NCBI RefSeq assembly: GCF_000503895.1
Contig: NC_022997.1
Coordinates: 2,359,821-2,423,820 of the forward strand
Direction: 5' to 3'
Length of the DNA: 64,000 nt
DNA from: Hyphomicrobium nitrativorans NL23
Lineage (GTDB): Bacteria > Pseudomonadota > Alphaproteobacteria > Rhizobiales > Hyphomicrobiaceae
Below are positions 53,503-62,669 of the stretch, in pieces. The position numbers were made by a program, and so were the translations under genes. Position 1 is the first letter of the stretch. The number at the start of each line of letters is the position of its first letter. The notes beneath the pieces were generated by a model that was given only the letters and a program-made list of their open reading frames with translations, searched no databases and was not told the origin of the DNA.

Positions 53503-54221
53503 GCGGCCCTCTTCTCGCCATCGACGGCGTCTCGGCCTTCTACGGCAACATCCAGGCGCTCAAAACCGTCTCGCTCGACGTCAACCGCGGCGAGATCGTC
53601 ACCCTGATCGGCGCCAACGGTGCGGGTAAATCCACGCTCATGATGTCGGTCTTCGGCAATCCGCGCGCGCGCGAAGGCACGATCCGCTTCGACGGCCGGC
53701 CCATCGCGCATCTCTCGACGCACCACATCGCCCGGCTCAACATCGCGCAGGTGCCTGAGGGACGCCGCATCTTCCCGCGCATGACCGTGTTCGAAAACCT
53801 GCAGATGGGCGCGGCCTTGACCGGCGGCGATACGTTCGACGCCGACCTCGAACGCGTCTGCACCCTTTTTCCCCGTCTCAAGGAGCGGCTGACCCAACGC
53901 GGGGGCACACTCTCGGGCGGCGAGCAACAGATGCTGGCCATCGGCCGCGCGCTCATGAGCCGCCCCAAGCTCCTGATGCTCGACGAGCCGTCGCTTGGCC
54001 TCGCACCGCTGATCGTCAAACAGATCTTCTCGACGTTGGCCGATCTCAACGCGGAAGGCATGACGATCTTCCTCGTGGAGCAGAACGCCTTTCACGCGCT
54101 GAAACTCGCGCATCGCGCTTATGTGATGGTCAACGGTGCGATTACGATGACCGGCTCCGGCCGCGAACTGCTCGCCAAACCCGAAATCCGCCAAGCCTAT
54201 CTCGAAGGCGGACGGCATTAG
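53499..54221 (+). CDS. livF: ABC transporter ATP-binding protein LivF
   Basis: Second ATPase subunit (240 residues). Walker A GANGAGKST is at 38-46, the signature LSGGEQQMLAIGRALM near 136, and Walker B LLMLDEPSLGLAP. It pairs with LivG to drive LivHM. The start overlaps the livG stop (ATGA). Confidence 0.96.
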   Translation: MSGPLLAIDGVSAFYGNIQALKTVSLDVNRGEIVTLIGANGAGKSTLMMSVFGNPRAREGTIRFDGRPIAHLSTHHIARLNIAQVPEGRRIFPRMTVFENLQMGAALTGGDTFDADLERVCTLFPRLKERLTQRGGTLSGGEQQMLAIGRALMSRPKLLMLDEPSLGLAPLIVKQIFSTLADLNAEGMTIFLVEQNAFHALKLAHRAYVMVNGAITMTGSGRELLAKPEIRQAYLEGGRH

Positions 54222-54233
54222 GAGGCGACGCAC

Positions 54234-54605
54234 ATGCTCGAAAACGTTCTCGCAATGCTCGGCTACGCGCTCCCGCCCAACGGAAGCGTGGTGCCCTTCC
54301 TGCTTCTGACACTGGCGGCAGGCGGCGGGGCCGCATGGCGCACGGGGCAAGCGGTGGCGGAACGCTGGGGCGAGTTGTGGCCGGTCGCAGCCTATACGCT
54401 GCTGATAGCCGCCGCCGTCCGCTTCCTCCATTATGCCCTGTTCGATGCCGAGCTGCTCTCGCTTGCGAGCTACGCCATCGACGCTGCGATCCTCATCGCG
54501 ATCGGGCTCATCGCCCATCGCGTCCGCCGCACCCGTCACATCACGGAGCAATATCCGTGGATGTTTGTCCGCACGAGCCCTATGACTTGGAAATCCAGAC
54601 CATGA
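54234..54605 (+). CDS. DUF6867 small membrane protein of the liv operon
   Basis: A 123-residue protein with about three membrane segments (roughly 20-36, 48-65 and 75-95), ending VRRTRHITEQYPWMFVRTSP. It belongs to a family that follows livF in Hyphomicrobiales and has no known function; a role in the transporter is inferred from position. The last codons and stop are inside a dispersed palindrome (54597), so its natural C-terminus may have been altered. Confidence 0.8.
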   Translation: MLENVLAMLGYALPPNGSVVPFLLLTLAAGGGAAWRTGQAVAERWGELWPVAAYTLLIAAAVRFLHYALFDAELLSLASYAIDAAILIAIGLIAHRVRRTRHITEQYPWMFVRTSPMTWKSRP

Positions 54606-54648
54606 TCGTTTCAGGCCCTCATCAGCCTCAAACGTGAATCATCGGTCT
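54597..54648. repeat. 52-bp palindromic repeat, copy 2
   Basis: Nearly the same sequence as 7218-7268: AGACCATGATCG...ATCATCGGTCT around an imperfect inner TTCAGGC/GCCTCAA pair. It overlaps the last nine bases of the DUF6867 gene and provides its stop (TGA at 54603-54605). Confidence 0.8.
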
Positions 54649-54786
54649 CACTCAAGAGACCACCCCGAAGGACGAACGCCGAAGGGCGTGACTCCGCCTC
54701 GTTTTCGAGGGACAACGTCGCCACAACTCGATTGCGCCGCACGGGGAACGCGCCGCGCCGCGCCGATGCCGGAAGGAGAACGTTTC

Positions 54787-55908
54787 ATGCGCCTGATGAG
54801 ATTTGCAGGAGCCCTTTGTGTCGCCCTGGCGCTGGCATCGTGTGGGGAAAGCGAGCAGCGGCTCAAATTCGGCCTTGCCGGACCGCTCACCGGGCGCGAC
54901 GCCGTGTTCGGAGCCCAGTTGCGCAACGGCGCCGACCAGGCCGTGCAGGACATCAATGCGGCGGGCGGCCTCAACGGCCAGCAGATCGAGCTGATCTTCG
55001 GTGACGACGCCGGCGACCCCAAGCAGGGCCGCTCGGTCGCCAACACGTTCGTGGGCGAGGGCGTGAGCTTCGTCATCGGCCACTTCAACTCCGGCGTCAC
55101 CGAGCCTTCGTCCGACGTCTACGCCGAGAACGGCATTCTCATGATCACGCCAGGCTCCACCAACCCGCGCATTACCGAGCGCGGCCTGACCAACGTGTTC
55201 CGGATCTGCGGCCGTGACGACCAGCAGGGCAAGGTCGCGGGCGAATACATCGCCCAGCACTTCAAGGACAAGCGCGTCGCCATCGTCCACGACAAGACGA
55301 CTTACGGAAAAGGCCTCGCGGACGAGACCAAGAAGGTCATGAACGGCCTCGGCATTCAGGAGGTGCTCTATGAAGGCGTGAACACGGGCGAGCGTGACTT
55401 CTCCGCCCTCGTGTCGCTGATCCGCCAGTCGAACGCGGATCTCGTCTATTGGGGCGGCGTTCACACCGAAGGCGGCGCAATCCTGCGCCAGATGCGCGCC
55501 GCAGGCGTCAATGCCGTCCTGATGGGCGGCGACGGCATCGCCACCAACGAATTCGCGGCCCTCGGCGGCCCGGGCACCGAAGGCACGCTGATGACGTTCG
55601 GCCCCGATCCGCAGAAACGCCCCGAGGCTCAGGCGGTGCTGGAGAAGTTCGCAGCCCGCAACTTCCGGCCCGAATCCTACACGCTCTACTCCTACGCCGC
55701 CGTGCAGGTCATCGCCCAGGCCGCGACCGATATCGGCTCGCTCGATCCCGCAGCCGTGGCCAACGAACTGCGGACCGGCGGCAAGACCTACAAAACCGTG
55801 ATCGGCGACATCTCCTTCGACGACAAGGGCGACGTCACGCGCATCGACTATGTGATGTACACGTGGAAGACGCAGGCGGACGGCACCATCGGCTTCGTCG
55901 AGAACTGA
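54787..55908 (+). CDS. Branched-chain amino acid-binding lipoprotein (LivJ type)
   Basis: Periplasmic substrate-binding protein of the liv transporter, 373 residues. A lipobox LASC (C19) follows the signal peptide, then a type I periplasmic-binding fold (LKFGLAGPLTGRDAVFGAQL, NGLGIQEVLYEGVNTGERDF, YSYAAVQVIAQAATDIGSLD). GGAAGGAGAA lies seven bases upstream of the ATG. It may bind Leu/Ile/Val or related compounds; the sequence does not decide. Confidence 0.93.
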   Translation: MRLMRFAGALCVALALASCGESEQRLKFGLAGPLTGRDAVFGAQLRNGADQAVQDINAAGGLNGQQIELIFGDDAGDPKQGRSVANTFVGEGVSFVIGHFNSGVTEPSSDVYAENGILMITPGSTNPRITERGLTNVFRICGRDDQQGKVAGEYIAQHFKDKRVAIVHDKTTYGKGLADETKKVMNGLGIQEVLYEGVNTGERDFSALVSLIRQSNADLVYWGGVHTEGGAILRQMRAAGVNAVLMGGDGIATNEFAALGGPGTEGTLMTFGPDPQKRPEAQAVLEKFAARNFRPESYTLYSYAAVQVIAQAATDIGSLDPAAVANELRTGGKTYKTVIGDISFDDKGDVTRIDYVMYTWKTQADGTIGFVEN

Positions 55909-55946
55909 CGACGCCGGAAACGGCCGAGATCGAGGAGCGAGCGGGC

Positions 55947-57100
55947 ATGTGGCGCGGGAGCCTTTCTCTCTTGTGCCGCAGGCGCTTACGCCGCCTCGCC
56001 ATGCACGTGGCCACAAGTACGTTGGCGCTCTTCGTTTTCGATCTGCCAGCCGCGGCGGACATCCGCGTGGGTCTCGCAGCGCCGCTCTCGGGGCCGATGG
56101 CCCCCATCGGCCGCGCGATGCGAAGCACGCTCGAAGCGGCGATCCGGGAGGCCAACACGTCCGGCGGGCTCTCGGACAAGCGGCTCACGCTCGTCGTCGC
56201 GGATGACGCCTGCTCAGGCGCCACGGCCGAGCAGGCTGCCGCATCCCTGATCCAGGACCGCCCCGCCCTCGTCATCGGCCACCCGTGCTCCGGCGCGGCA
56301 ACGAGGGCCGCGGCCCTCTACCGCCAGGCGGGCGTGCTTCTGATCGCCGTCGATGCGCGCCATCCCGACGTCACGAAGGGCGGCGCGGCCGACCCGCTCG
56401 TCCTGCGCCTTGCGGGACGCGACGACCGGCAGGGCGACGCGGCCGCGCGCTGGTTGATCCAACATGCACCCGCCGGGCGCGTCGCCATCGTCCACGACCG
56501 CACCGCCTACGCCCGCGCCATCGCAACCCGCACGAAAGCCATCCTGGACGCAGCCAACGTCGGCTCGATCGTCGATCTCGGCATCGTCGCGGGAAAACGC
56601 GACTATCCGGAAATCGTCACAGAGATTCGCGCCGCGCGCGCCGAGGCCGTTTTCTTTGCCGGCTTTCCCGACGAAGCCGCCATCGTCGCGGCCGGCTTGG
56701 CCGAGAACGGCCCCACCATCCCGTTTCTCGGCACGGACAGCCTCGCCACACCCGGCTTTGCGGACATCGCGCGGCGGACGCCCAATCCCATTCACGTCCT
56801 CCTGCCATCGAATCCGCATGCGCTCGCGTCCGGCGCGGACGCCGAAGGCACCCCGCGACCGTCATCAGCGGCCCACATCACGGCTCCGCAGCCCGCGCGC
56901 AGGCCGCGCTCGAAGCCTGGCTCGCGATGGCAGGGCGCATGGGCACAACAGACGCGAAATCCGTCGGCGGCGCGCTTCGCGACACGCCTATCGAGACGCG
57001 CACGCTGGGCGTTCTCCGCTTCGACAAAAATGGGGATCTGGTGGGGGACGCGTTCGTACCGGCGTCGGCAGCAGCCGTCGGTTGGGTGCGGGAACGGTAG
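55947..57100 (+). pseudogene. Second liv-type substrate-binding protein, frameshifted
   Basis: A second periplasmic binding protein with a signal region (about 1-38) and the binding fold (ADIRVGLAAPLSGPMAPIGR, then KRLTLVVADDACSGATAEQA, QAGVLLIAVDARHPDVTKGG). Near residue 302 the sequence (HALASGADAEGTP) leaves frame: the C-terminal end (ATVISGPHHGSAARAQAALE, ending PASAAAVGWVRER) continues in another frame. Adding one C to the CCCC run at 56851-56854 restores a protein of about 384 residues. It could be a real pseudogene or a sequencing error. The ATG at 55947 has GAGGAG upstream. Confidence 0.82.
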
Positions 57101-57346
57101 CGGCTTGCGTGGAACCGAACGCCGAGGGCCATCGTTCACGCCACGGCCGGGGAATAAACCCGCCGGCCCATTCGTTTTCAAAGCATGGCCAGCGCAGTGG
57201 CCAACCAACAATGGCCAGAGCCGCCGGCAAGCAAAAGGTTTGGCGGCCGGCGAAGCATTCGAGAGCGGGCTCCCTATCGAGCCCGGACCCCGACATGCGC
57301 AACGCGCTGCTCAATCGGCGTCGCGACGTTCAAAATGGATTGAGGA

Positions 57347-57544
57347 TCAGCGTCCCTGGGATTCGATCAGGCATTCGCGGGCCAAACGACGCTCCATGAG
57401 CGTGAGCGGCTCGGGCACCTGTTGACCGCGGCTGCGATAGGAGCGGATGCGCTCCAGCACCAAGGCGTAAGACCGGCGGGGGTCGTCGAGTTCCTCAAGA
57501 CGATGATTGAGCTCAGCAATCTCCGCCTGCATTTGTTCCGTCAT
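57347..57544 (-). CDS. Small coiled-coil protein, function unknown
   Basis: A 65-residue protein (MTEQMQAEIAELNHRLEELD, then DPRRSYALVLERIRSYRSRG), with a coiled-coil-like first half and a charged second half. AAGGAGAT lies directly upstream of the ATG, a strong site. I do not recognise a family. Confidence 0.68.
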   Translation of the reverse strand: MTEQMQAEIAELNHRLEELDDPRRSYALVLERIRSYRSRGQQVPEPLTLMERRLARECLIESQGR

Positions 57545-58127
57545 ATCTCCTTACCTCTGGTTTCGCCGCGTATTTTGTCCGGCATTCGCGTCAGATCCCG
57601 GCGCAAAGACAATCCATACTTGGTTACTAAACTTTCAAACCCCGGTATGGGATCGGCATTACGTGTTCAGATTACCTGGATCGGGGCGAGTTTGTGATGA
57701 CAAATTCGCAACAGTTGTGTTTCCAGCTCGTGTCTTCCCTTGGCGTGAGGCTTGATCAAACACCGGAATATGGCCCGATAGCGGCGCTTCCTGCTCACGT
57801 ATTGTTGCGCAATATTGCATCACGCGACTGTGGCGAATGCGCCGCAGCAATTTCTACCAACCTGACTCACAGTCCTTTTTCAAAGTTTACGTCCTGGAAA
57901 TGCGGAAAGAATTTTGCGGTGCACTCTAAAACCTGCAGAATGCTGAATAGCCTGGAATTCCGGCCGTGAAAGCCCTCTCCGCGCCGTCACATGACAGCGA
58001 CACGACATAATGTCGCAACCGGCGTCCTGGACCGCGGCACCTCCGGACACGCGGCCTTGCCCCGCAATTGAAGCGGCGCGCCCCCTCTGCTAGGCCCTTC
58101 CCACGCTTCGAGCCCAAAGAGATCAAA
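57545..58127. other. 583-base gene-poor stretch, lower in G+C
   Basis: This stretch upstream of purB is visibly richer in A and T (about 57560-57960) than its surroundings. Two short open frames exist (about 91 codons on +, 63 on -) but show no recognisable features or start signals. It probably includes the purB promoter and perhaps decayed DNA. No clear promoter or repeat was identified. Confidence 0.55.
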
Positions 58128-59435
58128 ATGATTCCCCGTTATACGCGCCCTGAAATGGCATCCATCTGGACGCCCGAGACACGCTTCCGCATCTGGTTCG
58201 AGATCGAGGCCCACGCGGCCACCGCCATGGCCGAGATCGGCATCGTGCCGAAGGATGCGGCACGCGTGATCTGGGAGAAGGGCTCCGAGGCCGTCTTCGA
58301 CACTCAGCGCATCGACGAAATCGAGGCTGTCACGAAGCACGACGTCATCGCATTCCTCACCCACCTGGCCGAACTCGTGGGACCGGAAGCGCGCTTCGTG
58401 CACCAGGGCATGACCTCGTCGGACGTGCTCGACACCTGCCTCAACGTGCAGCTCGTCCGTGCCGCCGACCTGCTGATCGCCGACGTCGACCGCCTGCTCG
58501 CCGCGCTGAAGGCGCGCGCGCTTGAGCATAAGAACACCGTCACCATCGGCCGAAGCCACGGCATCCATGCCGAGCCGACGACATTCGGCGTCAAGCTCGC
58601 CTTCGCGTACGCGGAATTCGCCCGCAACCGCGAACGCCTCGTCGCCGCCCGCCGCGAGGTCGCCACCTGCGCTATTTCGGGCGCCGTTGGAACCTTCGCC
58701 AACATCGATCCCTCGGTGGAAGTCTATGTCGCGGAGAAACTCGGCCTCGAACCGGAGCCGGTCTCGACGCAGGTCATCCCGCGCGACCGTCACGCCATGT
58801 TTTTCGCGACGCTCGCGGTCGTCGCCTCGTCGATGGAGCGGCTTGCGACCGAGATCCGCCATCTTCAGCGCACCGAGGTGCTCGAAGCCGAAGAGTTCTT
58901 CTCGGCCGGTCAAAAGGGCTCGTCGGCCATGCCGCACAAGAGAAATCCGGTACTGACGGAAAATATCACCGGCCTCGCCCGTATGGTGCGCGCTTACGCG
59001 CTGCCCGCGATGGAGAACGTGGCGCTCTGGCACGAGCGCGACATCTCGCACTCCTCCGCCGAGCGCATGATCGGCCCCGATGCGACCGTGACGCTCGATT
59101 TTGCACTGAACCGCCTCGCGGGCGTCATCGAGAAGCTCGTCGTGTACCCCGAGAACATGCAAAAGAACCTCGACAAGCTCGGGGGCCTGCACAATTCCCA
59201 GCGCGTGCTGCTCGCACTCACGCAGGCCGGCGCCTCGCGGGAGGAGTCGTACGCCCTTGTCCAGCGCAACGCGATGAAGACATGGGAGCACGGCGCCGAT
59301 TTCCTGGCCGAGCTCAAGGCGGACGCGGACGTGACGGCGAAAGTGCCCGCAGCCGAACTCGAAGCCCTCTTCGACCTCGGCTATCACCTCAAGCACGTCG
59401 ACACCATTTTCGCGCGGGTCTTCGGCGAAGCATAA
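58128..59435 (+). CDS. purB: Adenylosuccinate lyase
   Basis: Cleaves SAICAR and adenylosuccinate, acting twice in purine synthesis. The 435 residues include the signature [10 protein letters not shown] (265-274), TSSD (96-99) and H144 in [11 protein letters not shown]. The ATG at 58128 ([10 protein letters not shown]) is the family start. Confidence 0.97.
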   Translation: MIPRYTRPEMASIWTPETRFRIWFEIEAHAATAMAEIGIVPKDAARVIWEKGSEAVFDTQRIDEIEAVTKHDVIAFLTHLAELVGPEARFVHQGMTSSDVLDTCLNVQLVRAADLLIADVDRLLAALKARALEHKNTVTIGRSHGIHAEPTTFGVKLAFAYAEFARNRERLVAARREVATCAISGAVGTFANIDPSVEVYVAEKLGLEPEPVSTQVIPRDRHAMFFATLAVVASSMERLATEIRHLQRTEVLEAEEFFSAGQKGSSAMPHKRNPVLTENITGLARMVRAYALPAMENVALWHERDISHSSAERMIGPDATVTLDFALNRLAGVIEKLVVYPENMQKNLDKLGGLHNSQRVLLALTQAGASREESYALVQRNAMKTWEHGADFLAELKADADVTAKVPAAELEALFDLGYHLKHVDTIFARVFGEA

Positions 59436-59491
59436 CGAGCTTCGCCCGCGCGGGCTCGGCCCTACCGGCGCACTCATGGGGTCGCCCAAGC

Positions 59492-60427
59492 ATGAACCGC
59501 CCGCTGACCACCCTTGTCGGATATGGCTGTGCCGCCCTCGGCGCAGCCTTTTTCTCGACCAAGGCGATCTTCATCAAGCTCGCCTATCAGGATCAGCTCG
59601 ACGCCTCGCTGTTCCTTGCTTACCGCATGATCTTCGCGACCCCGGTGTTCGTCGCCATCGGTCTCTGGGCCTTGGCGAAGCGCCTGGCGAAAGGCGAACC
59701 CGCACCCGATGGGACCAGCGTCGCCTGGGCCTGCTTCGTGGGTTTCGTCGGCTATTACATGGCGTCCGCCTTCGACTTTGCGGGGCTTCAATACATCTCC
59801 GCCAGCCTCGAACGCCTCGTGCTGTTCACCTACCCGATCTTCGTGATGATCATCGGCGCACTGTTCTATGCCGAAGCCATCACGGCGTTCGGCGTCGCAG
59901 CCGCCGTCGTGACCTACGCCGGCCTCGGCGTCGTGTTCGCCGTCGATTTCCCGGTGGGCGGACGCGACACGGCCCTCGGCACGGCCCTCGTTCTCGGTGC
60001 CGCGATTTCGTTCGCGTGGCACCAGATCCTCGCCAAGCGCGTGATCTTGCGCCTGGGGCCGGCGCTCTTCACGAGCATTGCGCTGACATCCGCCGGCGTC
60101 TTCTGCGTACTCCATCATGTCGTCTTCGGAAGCGGCGATTTCACCGCCACGCCGCGCTTCCTTTGGCTTGCCTTCGGCTGCGCCATCGTCGCGACCGTCC
60201 TGCCGACGTTTCTGATCAGCGCGGGCCTCGCGCGCGTCTCGTCTCAGGCCGTCTCCATGATCGCGACGGTCTCGCCGCTCGTCACCATCGGGCTCGCCAT
60301 CGCGATCCTGCACGAACCGTTCACGGCCCCAGACGCGTTCGGTGCTGCGCTCGTGCTGCTCGGCGTCGGCCTCTTCACGTGGGGCGACAGCCAGCGCAAG
60401 CAGCCGCCAACCTCGTCCGCGGAATAG
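59492..60427 (+). CDS. DMT superfamily transporter (EamA type)
   Basis: An inner-membrane transporter of 311 residues with about ten membrane helices and two EamA repeats (GYGCAALGAAFFSTKAIFIKLAYQ in the first; ALVLGAAISFAWHQILAKRV in the second). It probably exports metabolites; the substrate is unknown. The ATG at 59492 begins just before the first helix; a longer frame runs upstream through the purB end. Confidence 0.9.
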   Translation: MNRPLTTLVGYGCAALGAAFFSTKAIFIKLAYQDQLDASLFLAYRMIFATPVFVAIGLWALAKRLAKGEPAPDGTSVAWACFVGFVGYYMASAFDFAGLQYISASLERLVLFTYPIFVMIIGALFYAEAITAFGVAAAVVTYAGLGVVFAVDFPVGGRDTALGTALVLGAAISFAWHQILAKRVILRLGPALFTSIALTSAGVFCVLHHVVFGSGDFTATPRFLWLAFGCAIVATVLPTFLISAGLARVSSQAVSMIATVSPLVTIGLAIAILHEPFTAPDAFGAALVLLGVGLFTWGDSQRKQPPTSSAE

Positions 60428-60589
60428 GCAACCGAGCCTGCGAGCGCGCCGCCGCACCGCCGCCCTGGCGAAGGCCATGATCGTCCGAACATGTGTCGGC
60501 GCCACGCGGAACTTCGCTCTGGCGTCGCGGCAAGGTTTCGATCCATTCTCAATGCCGCTCAAAACGGACAGCACAGACTGAAAAGCCGA

Positions 60590-61657
60590 ATGACCAGAGC
60601 CCCCTCCCTCGCGCCCGCCGACAGAAGCACGCTTCTCCGCCGCATCGCCGTCACGCTCCTGGCTCTCGCCGTGTTTCGCATCGGCCAATGGATTCCCCTG
60701 CCGGGTCTCGATCTCGCCGCACTCGGCGGCTCTCGGATGACATCCATTATGGCGCTCGGGATCACACCCCTGCTGACGGCGCTTATTTTGGCGGAAAGCG
60801 CGATGTGCGCCTCTCCGCGTCTTCGCCGATGGGCGGCGACGCCTGCCGGAAATGCAAGGCTATGGCGTGCCGCTATCGTCGTTGCGCTCGTGCTCGCCAG
60901 CCTGCAATCCTACGGCGTCGCGTCATCGCTCGGCGCGATACCGGGATTGATCGTCTCGCCGGGATGGCAATTCCATGCAGGCGCGATCACCTCGTTCCTG
61001 GGCGCCACCCTGATCGTCGTCTTGCTCGCGTCATGGATCACGGCGCGCGGGATCGGTTACGGGCTCTGGGTCCTCTTTGGCGCAATCCAGGCCGAAGCAT
61101 TCCTGCAGCCCCTTTTGGCCCAGCTCCCGCTGCTCGCGACGGGAGCGCTCAGCCCTGAGAATTACCTTGGAAACGTCGCCTTACGGTTCGGTGTCCTAGC
61201 GGCCGCAATAGCCGCGCTCGCCACCCTCGTCAACGCCAGGCCTCCTCTCTCGAATGCGCCAGAATTGATCTGGTCGCCCCTCGTCGCCGGAGCCATCGTG
61301 AGCCTTCTTCTCACGGCATTCCTGCTTCCTATTGTGCTGTCAGCCCCTGATAGGGCGGACTTCGTATCGACCGCCGCTTTCAACTTGAACCTCCCGCTAA
61401 CGGCTCTCGCCACCGCCGCTATTGTGCTTGCCCGCAGGAGGAGCTTTCAGCCGCCGGGAGAGCGCGTCAACGTCGCCGCCGCTGCACCCGCGATCCTGCT
61501 GCTCGTGCTGTTTACCTCAGCCGCAACTCTCTTCCCTTACGCACAGACTGCGGTCCTGCTCGCGGCGGTCGGCCTCATGATCCTCGATAACCTCCGCGCC
61601 GCACCGCGCGACACGGAAGCCGCGCCCCTTGCGCGCCGGCGTTTCGCTGCTACATGA
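60590..61657 (+). CDS. Divergent SecY-like membrane protein, shortened
   Basis: A 355-residue polytopic protein related to SecY but clearly not the housekeeping copy. Its N-terminus (VFRIGQWIPLPGLD, 28-41) matches SecY helix 1, SIMALGITPLLTALIL (52-67) matches the start of helix 2, and TARGIGYGLWVLFGAIQ (151-167) matches the helix 5 region. The segment between helix 1 and 2 is about 20 residues shorter than in E. coli SecY (as I recall it), which removes the plug. It also ends about 85 residues short of a normal SecY (~440). The gene is far from the spc ribosomal operon. Function unknown; export of specific substrates is a guess. Confidence 0.75.
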   Translation: MTRAPSLAPADRSTLLRRIAVTLLALAVFRIGQWIPLPGLDLAALGGSRMTSIMALGITPLLTALILAESAMCASPRLRRWAATPAGNARLWRAAIVVALVLASLQSYGVASSLGAIPGLIVSPGWQFHAGAITSFLGATLIVVLLASWITARGIGYGLWVLFGAIQAEAFLQPLLAQLPLLATGALSPENYLGNVALRFGVLAAAIAALATLVNARPPLSNAPELIWSPLVAGAIVSLLLTAFLLPIVLSAPDRADFVSTAAFNLNLPLTALATAAIVLARRRSFQPPGERVNVAAAAPAILLLVLFTSAATLFPYAQTAVLLAAVGLMILDNLRAAPRDTEAAPLARRRFAAT

Positions 61658-61663
61658 GGCCCC

Positions 61664-62245
61664 ATGCGCACATCTGACGTCGACATCCTCATCGTTCCCG
61701 GCTGGTCGAGCTCGGGTCCCGACCATTGGCAGTCCCGCTGGGAGCGCACGCTCAAGACCGCGCGCCGCGTCGAGCAGGACGATTGGTTTGCGCCCGAGCG
61801 AGAGGCGTGGGTCGGCCGCATCATCGATGCGACGGTCGCGAGCAACCGCCCCGTCGTGCTCGTCGCCCACAGCCTGGGCGTGGCGGCCGTCGCTCATGTG
61901 GCCGAACGCATCCCCAAGGGCTTTCTCTCGGGCGCATTCCTCGTCGCCCCTGCCGACGTGGAAAACGCGAGCGCCTGGCCCGACACGGAGGGTCTCTCCC
62001 TCGACGGCACGGCGAGCGGGTTCGCGCCGTTGCCGAAGAAGGCTTTTCCGTTCCCTTCGGTCATGATCGCCTCCTCGAACGACGCTTATTGCTCGCTCGA
62101 CCGCGCCAACGCGCTTGCCGAGGCTTGGGGATCCACGCTGGTGGAAGCCGGAGACGTCGGCCACGTCAACAGCGCGTCTGGACATGGGCCCTGGCCGGAC
62201 GGCGTGTTGAGGTTCGGGGCGTTCCTGAGAACGCTGGAGGCGTGA
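61664..62245 (+). CDS. RBBP9/YdeN-like alpha/beta hydrolase
   Basis: A 193-residue serine hydrolase. The nucleophile is S70 in VAHSLG. A candidate aspartate and histidine appear in SSNDAYCSL and GHVNSASGHG. The compact size and VPGWSSSGPDHWQ motif are those of the RBBP9/YdeN family. Substrate unknown. It starts six bases after the SecY-like gene and is likely cotranscribed with it. Confidence 0.92.
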   Translation: MRTSDVDILIVPGWSSSGPDHWQSRWERTLKTARRVEQDDWFAPEREAWVGRIIDATVASNRPVVLVAHSLGVAAVAHVAERIPKGFLSGAFLVAPADVENASAWPDTEGLSLDGTASGFAPLPKKAFPFPSVMIASSNDAYCSLDRANALAEAWGSTLVEAGDVGHVNSASGHGPWPDGVLRFGAFLRTLEA

Positions 62246-62288
62246 TCGCGCGCAGCGTCCGCACGCGTAACGCACGCTATCGAACAAA

Positions 62289-62320
62289 ACGGCGGGCTTC
62301 GCATGTGCGAAACCCGCCGT
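62289..62320. terminator. Strong convergent terminator hairpin
   Basis: ACGGCGGGCTTCGCA - TG - TGCGAAACCCGCCGT is a 15-bp stem with one mismatch, between the hydrolase (+) and DUF1476 (-) 3' ends. It is one of the best hairpins in the window. Confidence 0.6.
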
Positions 62321-62348
62321 AGCTGTTCATGCGGCCGTGCTGGCGAAA

Positions 62349-62669
62349 CTACGACTTGCTGGCCTCGATCTCGGTCACCGCCTGCGCGAGGAATTCGGAG
62401 AGCTTCGCGCGGATGTCGTCTTCGCTGATCGCGATGCCCTTCTGATCGAAGTCCGCCTTCACCTTGCGCACCACGTCATCGTCACCTGCCTCGGCGAGGT
62501 CCGCCTTGCGTACGGCCTTCACATACTCTTCGACTTCCGTGATGCCGAGCTGTGCTGCCGCCCACTCGGCAAGCGCCTTGTTGCGCCGGCTTTCGGCGCG
62601 AAACTTCAGGTCCTGGTCGTGGGCAAATTTCTTCTCAAACCCTTTTTCGCGATCTTGGAACGTCGTCAT
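62349..62669 (-). CDS. DUF1476 protein (zeta-type ATPase inhibitor)
   Basis: A 106-residue all-helical protein (MTTFQDREKGFEKKFAHDQD, then LKFRAESRRNKALAEWAAAQ). It belongs to the DUF1476/ATPase-inhibitor zeta family, which in Paracoccus and relatives binds and inhibits the F1 ATPase. The ATG at 62669 is the family start. It is divergent from purC; the parS site lies in between. Confidence 0.93.
   Translation of the reverse strand: MTTFQDREKGFEKKFAHDQDLKFRAESRRNKALAEWAAAQLGITEVEEYVKAVRKADLAEAGDDDVVRKVKADFDQKGIAISEDDIRAKLSEFLAQAVTEIEASKS

Noticed and set aside
57694-57969. Open frame of 91 codons upstream of purB
   Set aside because: Weak start, AT-rich composition unlike genes around it, no recognisable features; reported only as a gene-poor stretch.
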